Assembly: GCF_014635305.1 (NCBI RefSeq)
Contig: NZ_BMCS01000002.1
Location: forward strand, 744,001-808,000
Origin: Williamsia phyllosphaerae
GTDB taxonomy: Bacteria; Actinomycetota; Actinomycetes; Mycobacteriales; Mycobacteriaceae
Direction of reading: 5' to 3'
Length of the DNA stretch: 64,000 nt
Notes under the pieces: generated by a model
What the model saw: the letters and a program-made list of their open reading frames with translations, nothing else
Database searches by the model: none
What the model was told of the DNA's origin: nothing
In this document: one piece after another, positions 20,169-28,660 of the stretch
Layout of the letters: each line of letters begins with the position of its first letter
Numbering within the stretch: position 1 is the first letter of the stretch
Translations under genes and position numbers: made by a program

Positions 20169-21284
20169 ATGACAGCCATCGCCCTGGGTATGCCCACGGG
20201 CATACGACGTGGGCCGGACCCGGATGACGCCGACGTGTCGGGCACATCCGGTATGCCCACGTCGGGACCGATGGTGGACACGTTCGGTCGGACGACGCGT
20301 GATCTGCGGGTCTCGCTTACCGATCGCTGCAACCTGCGCTGCACCTACTGCATGCCGGCCGAGGGACTGGACTGGCTGCCCCGGTCGGACGTGCTCGACA
20401 CCGCCGAGCTGGTGCGACTGATCGGGATCGCCGTCGGCGACCTGGGCGTGACCGCCATTCGCTTCACCGGCGGCGAACCCCTGCTGCGCAAGGATCTCCC
20501 CGAGATCATCGAGGCCGTTGCGCGTCTCGATCCGCGTCCCGAGATGGCCGTCACCACGAACGGGCTCGGACTGCGTCGCCACGCGTCCCGACTGGCCGCG
20601 GCCGGCCTCGACCGCGTCAACGTCTCCCTCGACACGCTCGATCGCGACCGGTTCGCCGCCATCACCCGCCGTGACCGCCTCGACGACGTGCTCGACGGGT
20701 TGGCGGCCGCGCGTGAGGCCGGACTGTCCCCGGTGAAGATCAACGCCGTCCTGAGCCCCGACGGCGGACTCGACGACGCTCCCGCGCTGCTGCGGATGTG
20801 CCTGGACAACGGCTATGCGTTGCGGATCATCGAGCAGATGCCCCTCGACGCCGGACACACCTGGTCACGGTCGGACATGATCACCGCCGACATGGTCCAC
20901 GAGCGGCTCTCCCGCGAATTCGACCTCGACGCCGACCCGCGACCACGTGGTTCGGCCCCCGCAGAGACCTGGGTCGTACGGGGCCATCGGATGCCCGGAC
21001 GCGACGGTGCGATGGTCGACGCCCGGGTGGGCATCATCGCCTCGGTGACGCGACCGTTCTGCGGCGATTGCGACCGGACCCGGCTCACCGCGGACGGCGC
21101 GCTGCGGACCTGCCTGTTCTCGACAACCGAGACCGATCTGCGCGGCCTCGTGCGCGGCGGTGCCGACGACGCCGAGATCGCGATGGCCTGGCGACGGGCC
21201 ACCTGGGGCAAGCTACCCGGTCACGCGATCAACGACCCGTCCTTCCTACAGCCGACACGGCCGATGTCGGCCATCGGCGGCTGA
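20169..21284 (+). CDS. moaA: GTP 3',8-cyclase MoaA
   Basis: 371 residues. It carries the radical-SAM cluster motif CNLRCTYC (about residues 57-64) and the second cluster motif beginning CGDCDRTRL with a third Cys at GALRTC. It ends in SAIGG, the catalytic double-glycine tail. MoaA converts GTP to 3',8-cyclo-GTP in the first step of molybdopterin synthesis. The start at 20169 is kept because mycobacterial MoaA2 begins with a similar MTxTALGxPT sequence. The segment before the radical-SAM domain holds a perfect DNA palindrome at 20188-20205. moaD follows after one base. Confidence 0.94.
   Translation: MTAIALGMPTGIRRGPDPDDADVSGTSGMPTSGPMVDTFGRTTRDLRVSLTDRCNLRCTYCMPAEGLDWLPRSDVLDTAELVRLIGIAVGDLGVTAIRFTGGEPLLRKDLPEIIEAVARLDPRPEMAVTTNGLGLRRHASRLAAAGLDRVNVSLDTLDRDRFAAITRRDRLDDVLDGLAAAREAGLSPVKINAVLSPDGGLDDAPALLRMCLDNGYALRIIEQMPLDAGHTWSRSDMITADMVHERLSREFDLDADPRPRGSAPAETWVVRGHRMPGRDGAMVDARVGIIASVTRPFCGDCDRTRLTADGALRTCLFSTTETDLRGLVRGGADDAEIAMAWRRATWGKLPGHAINDPSFLQPTRPMSAIGG
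20188..20205. promoter_or_regulatory. Perfect 18-bp dyad inside the 5' end of moaA
   Basis: GTATGCCCACGGGCATAC is a perfect 8-2-8 inverted repeat at codons 7-13 of moaA. The half GTATGCCCAC recurs at 20251-20260. It could be an operator downstream of the promoter, or only a result of the coding sequence MPTGIRR and MPTSGP. Confidence 0.35.
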
Positions 21285-21285
21285 G

Positions 21286-21564
21286 ATGACCGTCGAGGCC
21301 ACCACGAGTTCGGTGCTGCGCATCGAGGTCCGGTTCTTCGCCGCCGCCAAGGCCGCGGCGGGTCGCGCGACCGATGTCGTCGAACTCCCCCACGACGCCA
21401 CCGTCGGCGATCTGGAGACCGCCCTCGGCACGGACAACCCCGACCTCGCGCGCGTCCTGCTCCGCTGTTCGTATCTGCGGGATTCGATGGCCGTCCGCGA
21501 CCGCGACAGGGCGCTCGCACCGTGCTCGTTGGTCGAGGTCCTGCCGCCGTTCGCCGGCGGCTGA
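21286..21564 (+). CDS. moaD: Molybdopterin synthase small subunit MoaD
   Basis: 92 residues from ATG 21286, one base after the moaA stop. It is a ubiquitin-fold sulfur carrier: an opening strand RIEVRFFAAAKAAAG and the obligatory C-terminal Gly-Gly in LPPFAGG, whose terminus is thiocarboxylated. With MoaE it converts cyclic pyranopterin monophosphate to molybdopterin. moaE lies across rpfA on the opposite strand, so the two synthase subunits are not in one transcript. Confidence 0.92.
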   Translation: MTVEATTSSVLRIEVRFFAAAKAAAGRATDVVELPHDATVGDLETALGTDNPDLARVLLRCSYLRDSMAVRDRDRALAPCSLVEVLPPFAGG

Positions 21565-21640
21565 TCACTCTTCTCTGCGACCGCGTTGCGCTCTGCGAAA
21601 CTCGTATTCCCACCTGAGGACGTCATCCGTTCGGATGAGG

Positions 21641-21656
21641 TGTGGCGTTGGTCACA
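21641..21656. promoter_or_regulatory. CRP/GlxR-type site upstream of rpfA
   Basis: TGTG-N8-CACA matches the symmetrical core of the mycobacterial CRP (Rv3676) and corynebacterial GlxR site. In M. tuberculosis rpfA is a known CRP target. The site lies about 115 bases upstream of a candidate promoter (TTGAAA at 21749-21754, 18 bases, TATGAC at 21773-21778). The region 21565-21640 between moaD and this site shows nothing else. Confidence 0.55.
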
Positions 21657-21748
21657 TCACAGAAGGGTCACAGGGAGGACACGAACTTGCTGTCAGCCCC
21701 GTGGCCTGCGGGGACGCACGGGTACTCGCCGAGACCAGCTCGCGACAC

Positions 21749-21778
21749 TTGAAATCCTTTGCGCGACGAACGTATGAC
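21749..21778 (+). promoter_or_regulatory. Candidate rpfA promoter
   Basis: TTGAAA and TATGAC are separated by 18 bases and lie about 100 bases before the riboswitch. Transcription from here would give a leader of about 275 bases, long enough to contain the whole aptamer. It is a match by eye only. Confidence 0.4.
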
Positions 21779-21879
21779 ACGTACGCGAGGACCACGTAGC
21801 GTCTGCGACGGCTGCACCTGCTGCCACACCCGAAACACAAACTCCCCGTCCTCCGCGCCAAACCTCGTTCCGTGGACAG

Positions 21880-22041
21880 GGTCACCGATCACGAATTCAG
21901 GAACGAGGACGGGGGACCCACATCTCCTTTCGAGAACCGGGATCCCGGCGAGTCATCGCCGAGATCCCTTGGGGTGAAGCTCCACCTGTGGAGCCGGGCA
22001 ACCTCTCAGCCCGAACCCGACAGCTCACTTCGTAGGCGCGT
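21880..22041 (+). ncRNA. c-di-AMP riboswitch (ydaO/yuaA type) in the rpfA leader
   Basis: The leader contains the ydaO signature blocks in order: GGGGGACCCA at 21911-21920, GGGGTGAAGC at 21971-21980, GAGCCGGGCAACCTC, and the diagnostic 3' block CCGAACCCGACAGCTCAC followed by TTCGTAGGCG at 22029-22038. Between the first two lies a variable hairpin (GGGATC 21939-21944 with 21963-21968, and CGGCGA 21946-21951 with 21956-21961). This class binds cyclic di-AMP and often controls rpf genes in actinobacteria. Boundaries are approximate. The rpfA ribosome-binding site, GAGAGAGG, follows within about five bases, so translation or early termination could be gated. Confidence 0.88.
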
Positions 22042-22061
22042 GGAGAGAGGAATACCTGTAT

Positions 22062-22673
22062 ATGTCCGGACGTCATCGCAAGCCGACCTCCACCACCCGT
22101 ACCGTCGCCCGCGTAGCGGTCACCTCCGCTGTCCTCGGCGGCGGCGCCAGCATGCTTCTGGGAGTCGGCAACGCAGCTGCAGCCACCGATTCCGAGTGGA
22201 GCCAGGTCGCTCAGTGTGAGTCAGGCGGCAACTGGGGTATCAACACCGGTAACGGCTACCAGGGCGGGCTGCAGTTCAGCCCCAGCACCTGGGCCGGCCA
22301 CGGTGGTACCCAGTACGCCCCCTCGGCCAACCAGGCCACCAAGGAACAGCAGATCGCAGTGGCCGAGAAGGTCCTCGCGGGCCAGGGCAAGGGCGCATGG
22401 CCGGTGTGTGGCACCGGGCTCGGCGCACCGACCCCCCGCAGCACCACCCCGGTCGACCTGCCGAAGCTGCCGAGCGTGAAGGCACCGGAGCTCAAGACCC
22501 CGGAGGCACCGGCCGCTCAGTCCGAGGCCAACAAGAAGGTCGACGAGGCACTCGCCGAGCAGAAGGTCGACCCCGCGGTCACCGCGCTCTGGGAGCAGGC
22601 CAAGAAGAGCGGCGTTCAGCTCGACGACGGCCAGCTCGCGCTGTTCAACCAGTTCAAGGGACTGCTGCCCTGA
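22062..22673 (+). CDS. rpfA: Resuscitation-promoting factor (Rpf), secreted
   Basis: 203 residues. A signal peptide (basic start, hydrophobic core, cleavage near GNAAAA at about residue 40) leads to the transglycosylase-like Rpf domain at about 42-115, with CESGGNWGINTGNGYQGGLQ and the catalytic Glu in the CESGG motif, and a closing Cys in WPVCG. A proline-rich linker and a helical C-terminus follow. Rpf cleaves peptidoglycan outside the cell and wakes dormant cells. It is controlled by the c-di-AMP riboswitch and probably a CRP site, and it ends in a strong terminator. Confidence 0.94.
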   Translation: MSGRHRKPTSTTRTVARVAVTSAVLGGGASMLLGVGNAAAATDSEWSQVAQCESGGNWGINTGNGYQGGLQFSPSTWAGHGGTQYAPSANQATKEQQIAVAEKVLAGQGKGAWPVCGTGLGAPTPRSTTPVDLPKLPSVKAPELKTPEAPAAQSEANKKVDEALAEQKVDPAVTALWEQAKKSGVQLDDGQLALFNQFKGLLP

Positions 22674-22702
22674 TCTGACGCACTGCGTCGATCACACAGA
22701 CG

Positions 22703-22745
22703 AAGGACCCCGCACGAGGACATCTGTCCCGTGCGGGGTCCTTTT
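22703..22745 (+). terminator. Intrinsic terminator of rpfA
   Basis: A perfect 14-bp stem (22703-22716 with 22730-22743) is extended by an inner 5-bp stem GGACA/TGTCC, and followed by TTTT on the plus strand. The left arm begins AAGG, so it also works in reverse, giving a bidirectional terminator between rpfA and moaE. Confidence 0.9.
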
Positions 22746-22782
22746 CCAATTCCCGGGCCGCCGAGCCTGAACACGCCCCGAC

Positions 22783-22915
22783 CGTGCCGTAAACACCCGT
22801 CGATCGTGCCGTAATCACCCGTCGAGCGTGCCTAAGAGCTCCGCCCGGGCGACCAGCGCACGCTCGACGGGTCGTTTCGGCACGTTCGGCGGGGTGTTTC
22901 GGCCCGCTCGGCGGG
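22783..22915. repeat. 22-bp tandem repeat array mirrored into a large inverted repeat
   Basis: The left arm has two adjacent 22-bp units (22783-22804 and 22805-22826), each CGTGCCGTAA/T-CACCCGTCGA-like, with a third partial unit to 22832 and a degenerate one before 22783. The right arm, 22858-22915, has the same unit in reverse orientation (22858-22879, 22880-22901, and a partial 22902-22915). The inner pair is a perfect 15-bp inverted repeat, 22817-22831 with 22858-22872, extending to 26 bp with three mismatches. The right arm runs up to the moaE stop codon. It is separate from the rpfA terminator. Confidence 0.9.
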
Positions 22916-22921
22916 AGGGCG

Positions 22922-23359
22922 TCAGGCCGAGCCGACCCATTCGTCGCTGCCGTCGGCGAAGATCTGGTGCTTCCAGACCGGTAGGGCGTCCTTGACCGCG
23001 TCGACCATCCGCGCGCACGTCGCGAACGCCGCACCGCGGTGATCGGCCGCGACGGCGACGACCAGAGCCGCGTCACCGATCTCCAGGTCGCCGACCCGAT
23101 GCGACACCGCGACGGCGCGTACCCCCTCGGCGGTCGCGGCGACGTCGGCGACGACACGGGCGATGACCTCGCCTGCGCTCGGATGGGCGGTGTAGTGGAG
23201 CGCGCCCACGTCCCGACCGCCGTCGTGGTTGCGTACCGCGCCCACGAAGTCGACGACGGCTCCCGCGGCGCCCTCGGACGCCGCCTCGACCGCGGTCCGG
23301 TGCTCATCGACATCGAGCGGCGCCTCGGTGACCATTGCGCGCACCACGACGGCGCCCAT
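22922..23359 (-). CDS. moaE: Molybdopterin synthase large subunit MoaE
   Basis: 145 residues from ATG 23359, whose first base overlaps the mog stop codon. Family features are GAVVDFVGAVRNHDGG at 33-48, the block VAVSHRVGDLEIGD near residue 87, and the active-site lysine region DALPVWKHQIFADGSDEWVG at the end, with WKHQ. MoaE transfers sulfur from MoaD to make the dithiolene of molybdopterin. It is the last gene of a moaC-mog-moaE operon. Confidence 0.93.
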   Translation of the reverse strand: MGAVVVRAMVTEAPLDVDEHRTAVEAASEGAAGAVVDFVGAVRNHDGGRDVGALHYTAHPSAGEVIARVVADVAATAEGVRAVAVSHRVGDLEIGDAALVVAVAADHRGAAFATCARMVDAVKDALPVWKHQIFADGSDEWVGSA

Positions 23360-23838
23360 CAGTGATCGCCGCCGGCGATCTGGTCGAGCGCGTGGGTGAG
23401 GACCGGCTCGATCACGGCCAGTCCGTCGCGGACCCCACCGGTCGACCCGGGGAGGTTGACGATCAGGGTTCGCCCGGCGAGACCCGCGACCCCGCGCGAG
23501 AGGATCGCCGTCGGCACGGCATCGGATCCGGCCGCGCGGACCGCGTCGGCGAGTCCGGGAATCTCGCGATCGATGACCCCGCGGGTCTGTTCGGGGGTTC
23601 CGTCGGTCGGACTCAGCCCGGTGCCCCCGGTCGTGATGATCAGCGACACCCCCGCAGCGACACCGTCGCGCAGCTGCGCCCCGACCTCGTCGCCGTCCGG
23701 GACCACCGAGACCGCGTCCACCGCGATGTCGTGCGCAACCAGCCAGTCGGCGATGACGGGTCCGGTGCGGTCCGGGTAGGTGCCCGCCGCGGCGCGCGTG
23801 GAGGCGACGACGACGCGGGCGGTGCGCCGGCTAGTCAC
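23359..23838 (-). CDS. mog: Molybdopterin adenylyltransferase-type protein (Mog/MoaB)
   Basis: 159 residues from GTG 23838. The MoCF-fold signature is present: a conserved IITTGGTGLSPTDGTPE block at 68-84, followed by LPGSTGGVRDGL near residue 130, which bind the pterin and ATP. It would adenylate molybdopterin before molybdate insertion, or act as the related MoaB. It overlaps moaC by eight bases and moaE by one base, indicating translational coupling. Confidence 0.88.
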   Translation of the reverse strand: MTSRRTARVVVASTRAAAGTYPDRTGPVIADWLVAHDIAVDAVSVVPDGDEVGAQLRDGVAAGVSLIITTGGTGLSPTDGTPEQTRGVIDREIPGLADAVRAAGSDAVPTAILSRGVAGLAGRTLIVNLPGSTGGVRDGLAVIEPVLTHALDQIAGGDH

Positions 23839-24340
23839 GGGTCCAGTGTCCGTGCTTACCGCCGAACTTCTCGACCAGACGCACGTCGTCCATGCGGGCG
23901 CGCGGATCGAGGGCCTTGACCATGTCGTGCAGGGTGAGTCCGGCGACGGCGACCGCGGTGAGCGCCTCCATCTCGACCCCTGTGCGGTCGGTGGTCTGCG
24001 CGGTGGCGGTGACGGCGATGCTGTCGGCGGCGATGTCGAAATCGACGCTGACCGACGACAGTGCCACCTGATGGCACAGCGGGATCAGATCAGGTGTGTG
24101 TTTGGCGCCCATGATCGCGGCGACGCGGGCGGTGGCCAGCGCATCACCCTTGGCGAGGGTGCCGTCGGACAGGTGACCGACGACCTCGGCGGTCGTGCGG
24201 AACGTCCCCGCGGCGACGGCGGTCCGATGGGTCACCGACTTGCCTCCGACATCGACCATCCGGGCCGCGCCCGAGGGATCGATGTGTGTCAGACCGCCCG
24301 TCGACTCGCCGTCAGGGCTCGTCGACTCGGAGTCGGGCAC
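23831..24340 (-). CDS. moaC: Cyclic pyranopterin monophosphate synthase MoaC
   Basis: 169 residues from GTG 24340. It shows the MoaC signature: MVDVGGKSVTHRTAVA at residues 28-43, then AKHTPDLIPLCHQVALS with the catalytic His, and later EMEALTAVAVAGLTLHDMVKALD, with the active-site Lys in VEKFGGKHG. It acts after MoaA to form the tetracyclic pterin. Only four bases separate it from the small gene upstream, which probably heads the operon. Confidence 0.94.
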   Translation of the reverse strand: MPDSESTSPDGESTGGLTHIDPSGAARMVDVGGKSVTHRTAVAAGTFRTTAEVVGHLSDGTLAKGDALATARVAAIMGAKHTPDLIPLCHQVALSSVSVDFDIAADSIAVTATAQTTDRTGVEMEALTAVAVAGLTLHDMVKALDPRARMDDVRLVEKFGGKHGHWTRD

Positions 24341-24343
24341 CGA

Positions 24344-24529
24344 TCAGCGGTTGACGTGGGTCTCGGGGTGCACGTACGAGAGGTGCTCGACGGGCAACGG
24401 GAACTCGACGTCCCCGAACGGGGAGAGCGCACCGGAGATGCTCGCCGCGAACTCCGACACCGCGTGCTCGTGATCACCGTCGTCCGACTGGGGCCAGCCG
24501 TTGTCGACATACCGCTTCTTTTCAGCCAC
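24344..24529 (-). CDS. Small conserved hypothetical protein (Rv0863-like)
   Basis: 61 residues from GTG 24529. It begins [21 protein letters not shown] and contains the acidic [16 protein letters not shown] segment and a [13 protein letters not shown] ending. There is no membrane helix. M. tuberculosis has a short hypothetical gene in the same place between moaC2 and the helicase-associated gene. It is three bases upstream of moaC, so it is probably in the same operon. The function is unknown. Confidence 0.65.
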   Translation of the reverse strand: MAEKKRYVDNGWPQSDDGDHEHAVSEFAASISGALSPFGDVEFPLPVEHLSYVHPETHVNR

Positions 24530-24575
24530 GGGCTCATTCTGCCATGACCCCCATCTGGTCGGTGTCACAGCCAGA

Positions 24576-24581
24576 TAAGAT
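24576..24581 (+). promoter_or_regulatory. -10 element for a leaderless transcript
   Basis: TAAGAT ends seven bases before the ATG at 24589, so the transcript would begin at or next to the start codon. This supports 24589 over the in-frame ATG at 24544. Confidence 0.5.
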
Positions 24582-24588
24582 CGCTTCG

Positions 24589-26946
24589 ATGAGTTCTGAC
24601 GATCGTCCCGGCACGGGCGCCGGCCCCGAGCGTCACGTGGGTCTGGCCCAGGACCTGGCCGGTCGCACGGACGAGCAACTCGTCGAACTGCTCCTCGCCC
24701 GCCCCGACCTCGCGACTCCCCCACCGACGAGCACCGCGGTCCTCGCGCAGCGGGCGCTGGCCGGTCCGTCGATCAGCCTGGCCGCCGAAGACCTCGACCT
24801 GCTCGCCGCCGCGGTCATCGAGCAGGCGATCACGGCGACCACCGACGCCGCACACCGCACGATCCTCGCCCCGACGTCGGCGAAGGCCGTCCTCTCCGCA
24901 CTTGCCGGCCGAGCCGACAAGGACGACATCCGCGAACGCATCGCGTTGCTGCGCAGCCGTGCACTGCTCTGGGGTCCAGATTCCGCCCTCGAGACCGGCT
25001 CGCACACCCCGAGTGCCCTCTCGACGAGGGCGATGCACCTGAACGGTCCGCTCTCGACGATGACGCTGGCCGAGATCGCCGACGTGCTGGCGGGACTCAG
25101 CGATCGGGAACGCGAACTCATCGAGACCCTCGCCACCGGTTCCGCGTTGGGGCGCACCCGCGACGCCGCGCCCGACGCCGACCCGGCCCGCCCTGTCCCG
25201 CACCTGATCTCACTCGGACTGCTCGCCCGGGTGGACGACCAGACCGTCGAGCTCCCACCGGTCCTCGGTCAGTTGCTGCGCGGCGAGAAGCCGGCCGAGC
25301 CGAACGACCTGCGCGCACCGGCGCTCGTCCCGGCCGACACGACCCGCAAGTTCAAGGCGGCCGACGTCGAGGCCGCGGCCGGCGGTGAGGCCCTCGAACT
25401 CCTGCGCCATCTCACCGACACCGTCGAGGTCCTCGGCCGGTCGCCGGCGCTCGTGCTGCGTGCAGGCGGGCTCGGGGTCCGCGAGATGCGACGACTGTCC
25501 AAGGCAACCGGAATCGACATCGTCCGGCAGGGTTTCGTGATCGAGCTGCTCGCGGGCGCCCGTCTGATCGACAACGGGTTCCCCGACCCGCCGATCGACA
25601 GCGGCGAGACCGCGTGGACGCCGACCGTGACCGCCGACCAGTGGCTGCACCAGCCGCCCGAACGTCGGTGGTACGCCATCGCCGACGCGTGGATGACGTT
25701 GCCGCGCCGGCCGTGGCAGATCGGCGAGGACAGCGCCGAGGGGTCGGCGATCCCGTCGTTGGCGGGTGACCTCTATGACGTGCAGGCCCCGGTCGAGCGC
25801 CGGATGTTGTTGAGCGCGTTGGCCACAGGTACCTCCGGCGTGTCGGTCGACGTCGACTCCCTGGCCCGTCTGATCGGCTGGCGACACCCGCGGTGGCAAC
25901 GTCGGATGTCGCGACGACTCATCGACGCGACCCTCGAGGAGGCCCGGTCGCTCGGACTCGTCGCCCATGGCGCGCTCACCGCTGCGGGACGGGCCATCAT
26001 CGCCGACCCGGCCACGCAGAACGGCGATCCGGAGAAGGCGGTGTCGACGGTGATGGGGCGCGCGTTGCCCGACCCGATCGACTTCTTCCTCACCCAGGCC
26101 GACCTGACCGTCACCGCACCCGGACCGTTGACACCGGAGCTCTCCGCCGAGCTGGCCCTGGTCGCCGACCTGGAATCCGGTGGTGCGGCGTCGGTCTACC
26201 GCGTCACCGATTCGACGGTGCGTCGCGCGTTGGACACCGGCCGCACCGGGACCGAGCTCACCGGCTTCTTCACCGCGCATTCGAAAACCCCGGTTCCCCA
26301 GTCACTCGAATACCTCATCGACGACGTCGCCCGCCGACACGGCCAACTCCGCGTCGGCGTCGCCTCGGCGTTCATCCGGTGCGAGGACCCCACGACGCTC
26401 GCGGCCGTTCTCGCCTCCCCGGTCGCGGAGACGCTCGCCCTGCGTGCGCTGGCCCCGACCGTCGCGATCTCCCAGGCCTCACTGAAGACGGTGCTCGACG
26501 AGCTCCGCGCGGCCGGGTTCGCCCCGGCCGGCGAGGACAGCTCCGGCGACCTCGTGGATCTGCGTGAGCGCGGCGCCCGGGTCCCGGCCCTGCGGGCGGT
26601 GCGCCGGTCGCCGCGCCGACCGGTCGCGAGCCCCGAGCAGATGACGACCGTGGTGTCCCGGATGCGCACCCAGGACGCCGCGGTCTCGGCCGTACCGTCG
26701 GGAGCGACGGGCAACTCCGTCCGCGCCGGCGGCGGCGAACCGGCGACGGCGCTGCTCCAGCTCGCGATGCGGGTGGGCCGCAAGGTCCGCATCGGTTACG
26801 TCGACGCGCACGGCTCGGCGAGCCGCCACATCGTCGTCCCACGTCTCGTCGGCGCAGGTCAGCTGATCGTCACCGAGGACGACGGCCTCTCCGACCAGCA
26901 CTACGCCCTGCATCGGATCACCTCGGTGGAGCTGATCGAGGAGTAG
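24589..26946 (+). CDS. Helicase-associated (XPB N-terminal-domain-like) protein
   Basis: 785 residues from ATG 24589. No helicase motor is visible: there is no Walker A or DEAD/DEAH motif. The long helical region and the C-terminal winged or beta block ([23 protein letters not shown], about residues 730-752) match the helicase C-terminal/XPB-Ssl2 N-terminal-like family, known as Rv0862c in M. tuberculosis, which lies next to the XPB gene there too. It may be a partner or regulator of the helicase in DNA repair. It ends 50 bases before the XPB start on the same strand. An alternative ATG at 24544 would add 15 residues. Confidence 0.75.
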   Translation: MSSDDRPGTGAGPERHVGLAQDLAGRTDEQLVELLLARPDLATPPPTSTAVLAQRALAGPSISLAAEDLDLLAAAVIEQAITATTDAAHRTILAPTSAKAVLSALAGRADKDDIRERIALLRSRALLWGPDSALETGSHTPSALSTRAMHLNGPLSTMTLAEIADVLAGLSDRERELIETLATGSALGRTRDAAPDADPARPVPHLISLGLLARVDDQTVELPPVLGQLLRGEKPAEPNDLRAPALVPADTTRKFKAADVEAAAGGEALELLRHLTDTVEVLGRSPALVLRAGGLGVREMRRLSKATGIDIVRQGFVIELLAGARLIDNGFPDPPIDSGETAWTPTVTADQWLHQPPERRWYAIADAWMTLPRRPWQIGEDSAEGSAIPSLAGDLYDVQAPVERRMLLSALATGTSGVSVDVDSLARLIGWRHPRWQRRMSRRLIDATLEEARSLGLVAHGALTAAGRAIIADPATQNGDPEKAVSTVMGRALPDPIDFFLTQADLTVTAPGPLTPELSAELALVADLESGGAASVYRVTDSTVRRALDTGRTGTELTGFFTAHSKTPVPQSLEYLIDDVARRHGQLRVGVASAFIRCEDPTTLAAVLASPVAETLALRALAPTVAISQASLKTVLDELRAAGFAPAGEDSSGDLVDLRERGARVPALRAVRRSPRRPVASPEQMTTVVSRMRTQDAAVSAVPSGATGNSVRAGGGEPATALLQLAMRVGRKVRIGYVDAHGSASRHIVVPRLVGAGQLIVTEDDGLSDQHYALHRITSVELIEE

Positions 26947-26984
26947 CCGTCGGGGACGCGGCGACGCGGTGTCACAGAACCGTG

Positions 26985-26990
26985 GACAAT
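26985..26990 (+). promoter_or_regulatory. -10-like element before the XPB gene
   Basis: GACAAT ends six bases before the GTG at 26997, the spacing of a leaderless start. It favours the shorter protein beginning VTEGPLIVQ over the GTG at 26982. Confidence 0.4.
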
Positions 26991-26996
26991 GGACAG

Positions 26997-28649
26997 GTGA
27001 CCGAAGGCCCACTGATCGTCCAGTCCGACAAGACCCTGCTCCTCGAGGTCGACCACCCGCGAGCCGCCGAGGCGCGTGCCGCCATCGCGCCGTTCGCCGA
27101 ACTCGAGCGCGCCCCCGAACACGTGCACACCTACCGGGTGACGCCGCTCGCACTGTGGAATGCCCGTGCCGCGGGCCACGACGCCGAGCAGGTCGTCGAC
27201 GCTCTGGTCAGCTTCTCCCGCTACGCCGTGCCGCAGCCCCTGCTGATGGACATCGTCGACACGATGGGACGCTTCGGCCGACTGCAGCTGGTCAAGAGCC
27301 CGGTACACGGACTGATCCTGGTCAGCTACGACCGCGCGGTGCTCGAGGAGGTGATGCGCCACAAGAAGATCGCGCCGATGCTGGGCGCGCGTATCGACGA
27401 CGACACGATCATCGTCCACGCCTCCGAGCGTGGACACATCAAGCAGATCCTGCTCAAGATCGGCTGGCCCGCCGAGGACCTCGCGGGCTACGTCGACGGC
27501 GAGGCCCACCCGATCGAGTTGGCCGAGACCGACTGGGAGCTGCGCGATTACCAGCAGATGGCGGCCGACTCGTTCTGGGCCGGCGGTTCGGGCGTCGTCG
27601 TACTCCCCTGTGGTGCGGGCAAGACGATGGTCGGCGCCGCGGCGATGGCCAAAGCCGGTGCCACCACCCTGATCCTGGTGACCAACACCGTCGCCGGTCG
27701 GCAGTGGAAGCGCGAGTTGGTCGCGCGGACCTCGCTGACCGAGGAGGAGATCGGTGAGTACTCCGGTGAGCGCAAGGAGATTCGTCCGGTCACCATCGCC
27801 ACCTATCAGGTGATGACGCGTCGCTCCAAGGGTGAGTACCGCAACCTCGAGCTGTTCGACTCCCGCGACTGGGGTCTGATCATCTACGACGAGGTCCACC
27901 TGCTGCCCGCACCCGTCTTCCGGATGACCGCCGACCTCCAGTCCCGTCGCCGCCTCGGCCTCACCGCGACGCTCGTGCGCGAGGACGGGCGCGAGGGTGA
28001 CGTGTTCAGCCTCATCGGACCGAAGCGCTATGACGCGCCGTGGAAGGACATCGAGGCGCAGGGCTGGATCGCCCCGGCCGACTGCATCGAGGTCCGGGTC
28101 ACCCTGACCGACGAGGAACGTCTGCAGTACGCCGTCGCCGAGCCGGAGGAGAAGTACAAGCTCTGCTCCACCGCCCACACCAAGGTCAACGTGGTGAGGT
28201 CCATCCTGGCTCGCCACGAGGGGTCGCCGACGCTGGTGATCGGCGCCTACATCGATCAGCTCGAGGAACTCGGGGAGGCGTTGGGCGCGCCGGTGATCCA
28301 GGGGTCGACGAAGAACAAGGACCGCGAGATCCTTTTCGAGCAGTTCCGCCGCGGCGAGGTCTCGACCCTCGTGGTGTCGAAGGTGGCGAACTTCTCGATC
28401 GACCTACCCGAGGCGTCTGTCGCGGTGCAGGTCTCGGGAACCTTCGGTTCCCGTCAGGAGGAGGCCCAGCGACTGGGCCGACTGCTGCGTCCGAAGAAGG
28501 ACGGCGGACAAGCCCACTTCTACTCGGTGGTCTCCCGCGACACCCTCGACGCCGACTACGCCGCGCACCGTCAGCGTTTCCTCGCCGAGCAGGGCTACGC
28601 CTACCGGATCACCGACGCCGACGATCTGCTAGGGCCGGCGATCGGCTGA
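26997..28649 (+). CDS. DNA repair helicase XPB (bacterial Ercc3)
   Basis: 550 residues from GTG 26997. An N-terminal damage-recognition-like domain (residues 1-185) leads into a superfamily 2 motor: Walker A LPCGAGKTMVGA at about 204-215, motif II IYDEVHLLPA, motif III LGLTATLVRE, and motif VI QRLGRLLRPK near residue 488. The YDEVH variant of DEAH is typical of XPB. Archaeal and actinobacterial XPBs are ATP-dependent 3'-5' helicases tied to repair. The preceding gene encodes its likely partner. M. tuberculosis Rv0861c is the counterpart. Confidence 0.93.
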   Translation: MTEGPLIVQSDKTLLLEVDHPRAAEARAAIAPFAELERAPEHVHTYRVTPLALWNARAAGHDAEQVVDALVSFSRYAVPQPLLMDIVDTMGRFGRLQLVKSPVHGLILVSYDRAVLEEVMRHKKIAPMLGARIDDDTIIVHASERGHIKQILLKIGWPAEDLAGYVDGEAHPIELAETDWELRDYQQMAADSFWAGGSGVVVLPCGAGKTMVGAAAMAKAGATTLILVTNTVAGRQWKRELVARTSLTEEEIGEYSGERKEIRPVTIATYQVMTRRSKGEYRNLELFDSRDWGLIIYDEVHLLPAPVFRMTADLQSRRRLGLTATLVREDGREGDVFSLIGPKRYDAPWKDIEAQGWIAPADCIEVRVTLTDEERLQYAVAEPEEKYKLCSTAHTKVNVVRSILARHEGSPTLVIGAYIDQLEELGEALGAPVIQGSTKNKDREILFEQFRRGEVSTLVVSKVANFSIDLPEASVAVQVSGTFGSRQEEAQRLGRLLRPKKDGGQAHFYSVVSRDTLDADYAAHRQRFLAEQGYAYRITDADDLLGPAIG

Positions 28650-28660
28650 TCCCCGGCGGA

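Noticed and set aside
22783..22915. A CRISPR array
   Set aside because: Units are adjacent without unique spacers, and the two arms have opposite orientation.
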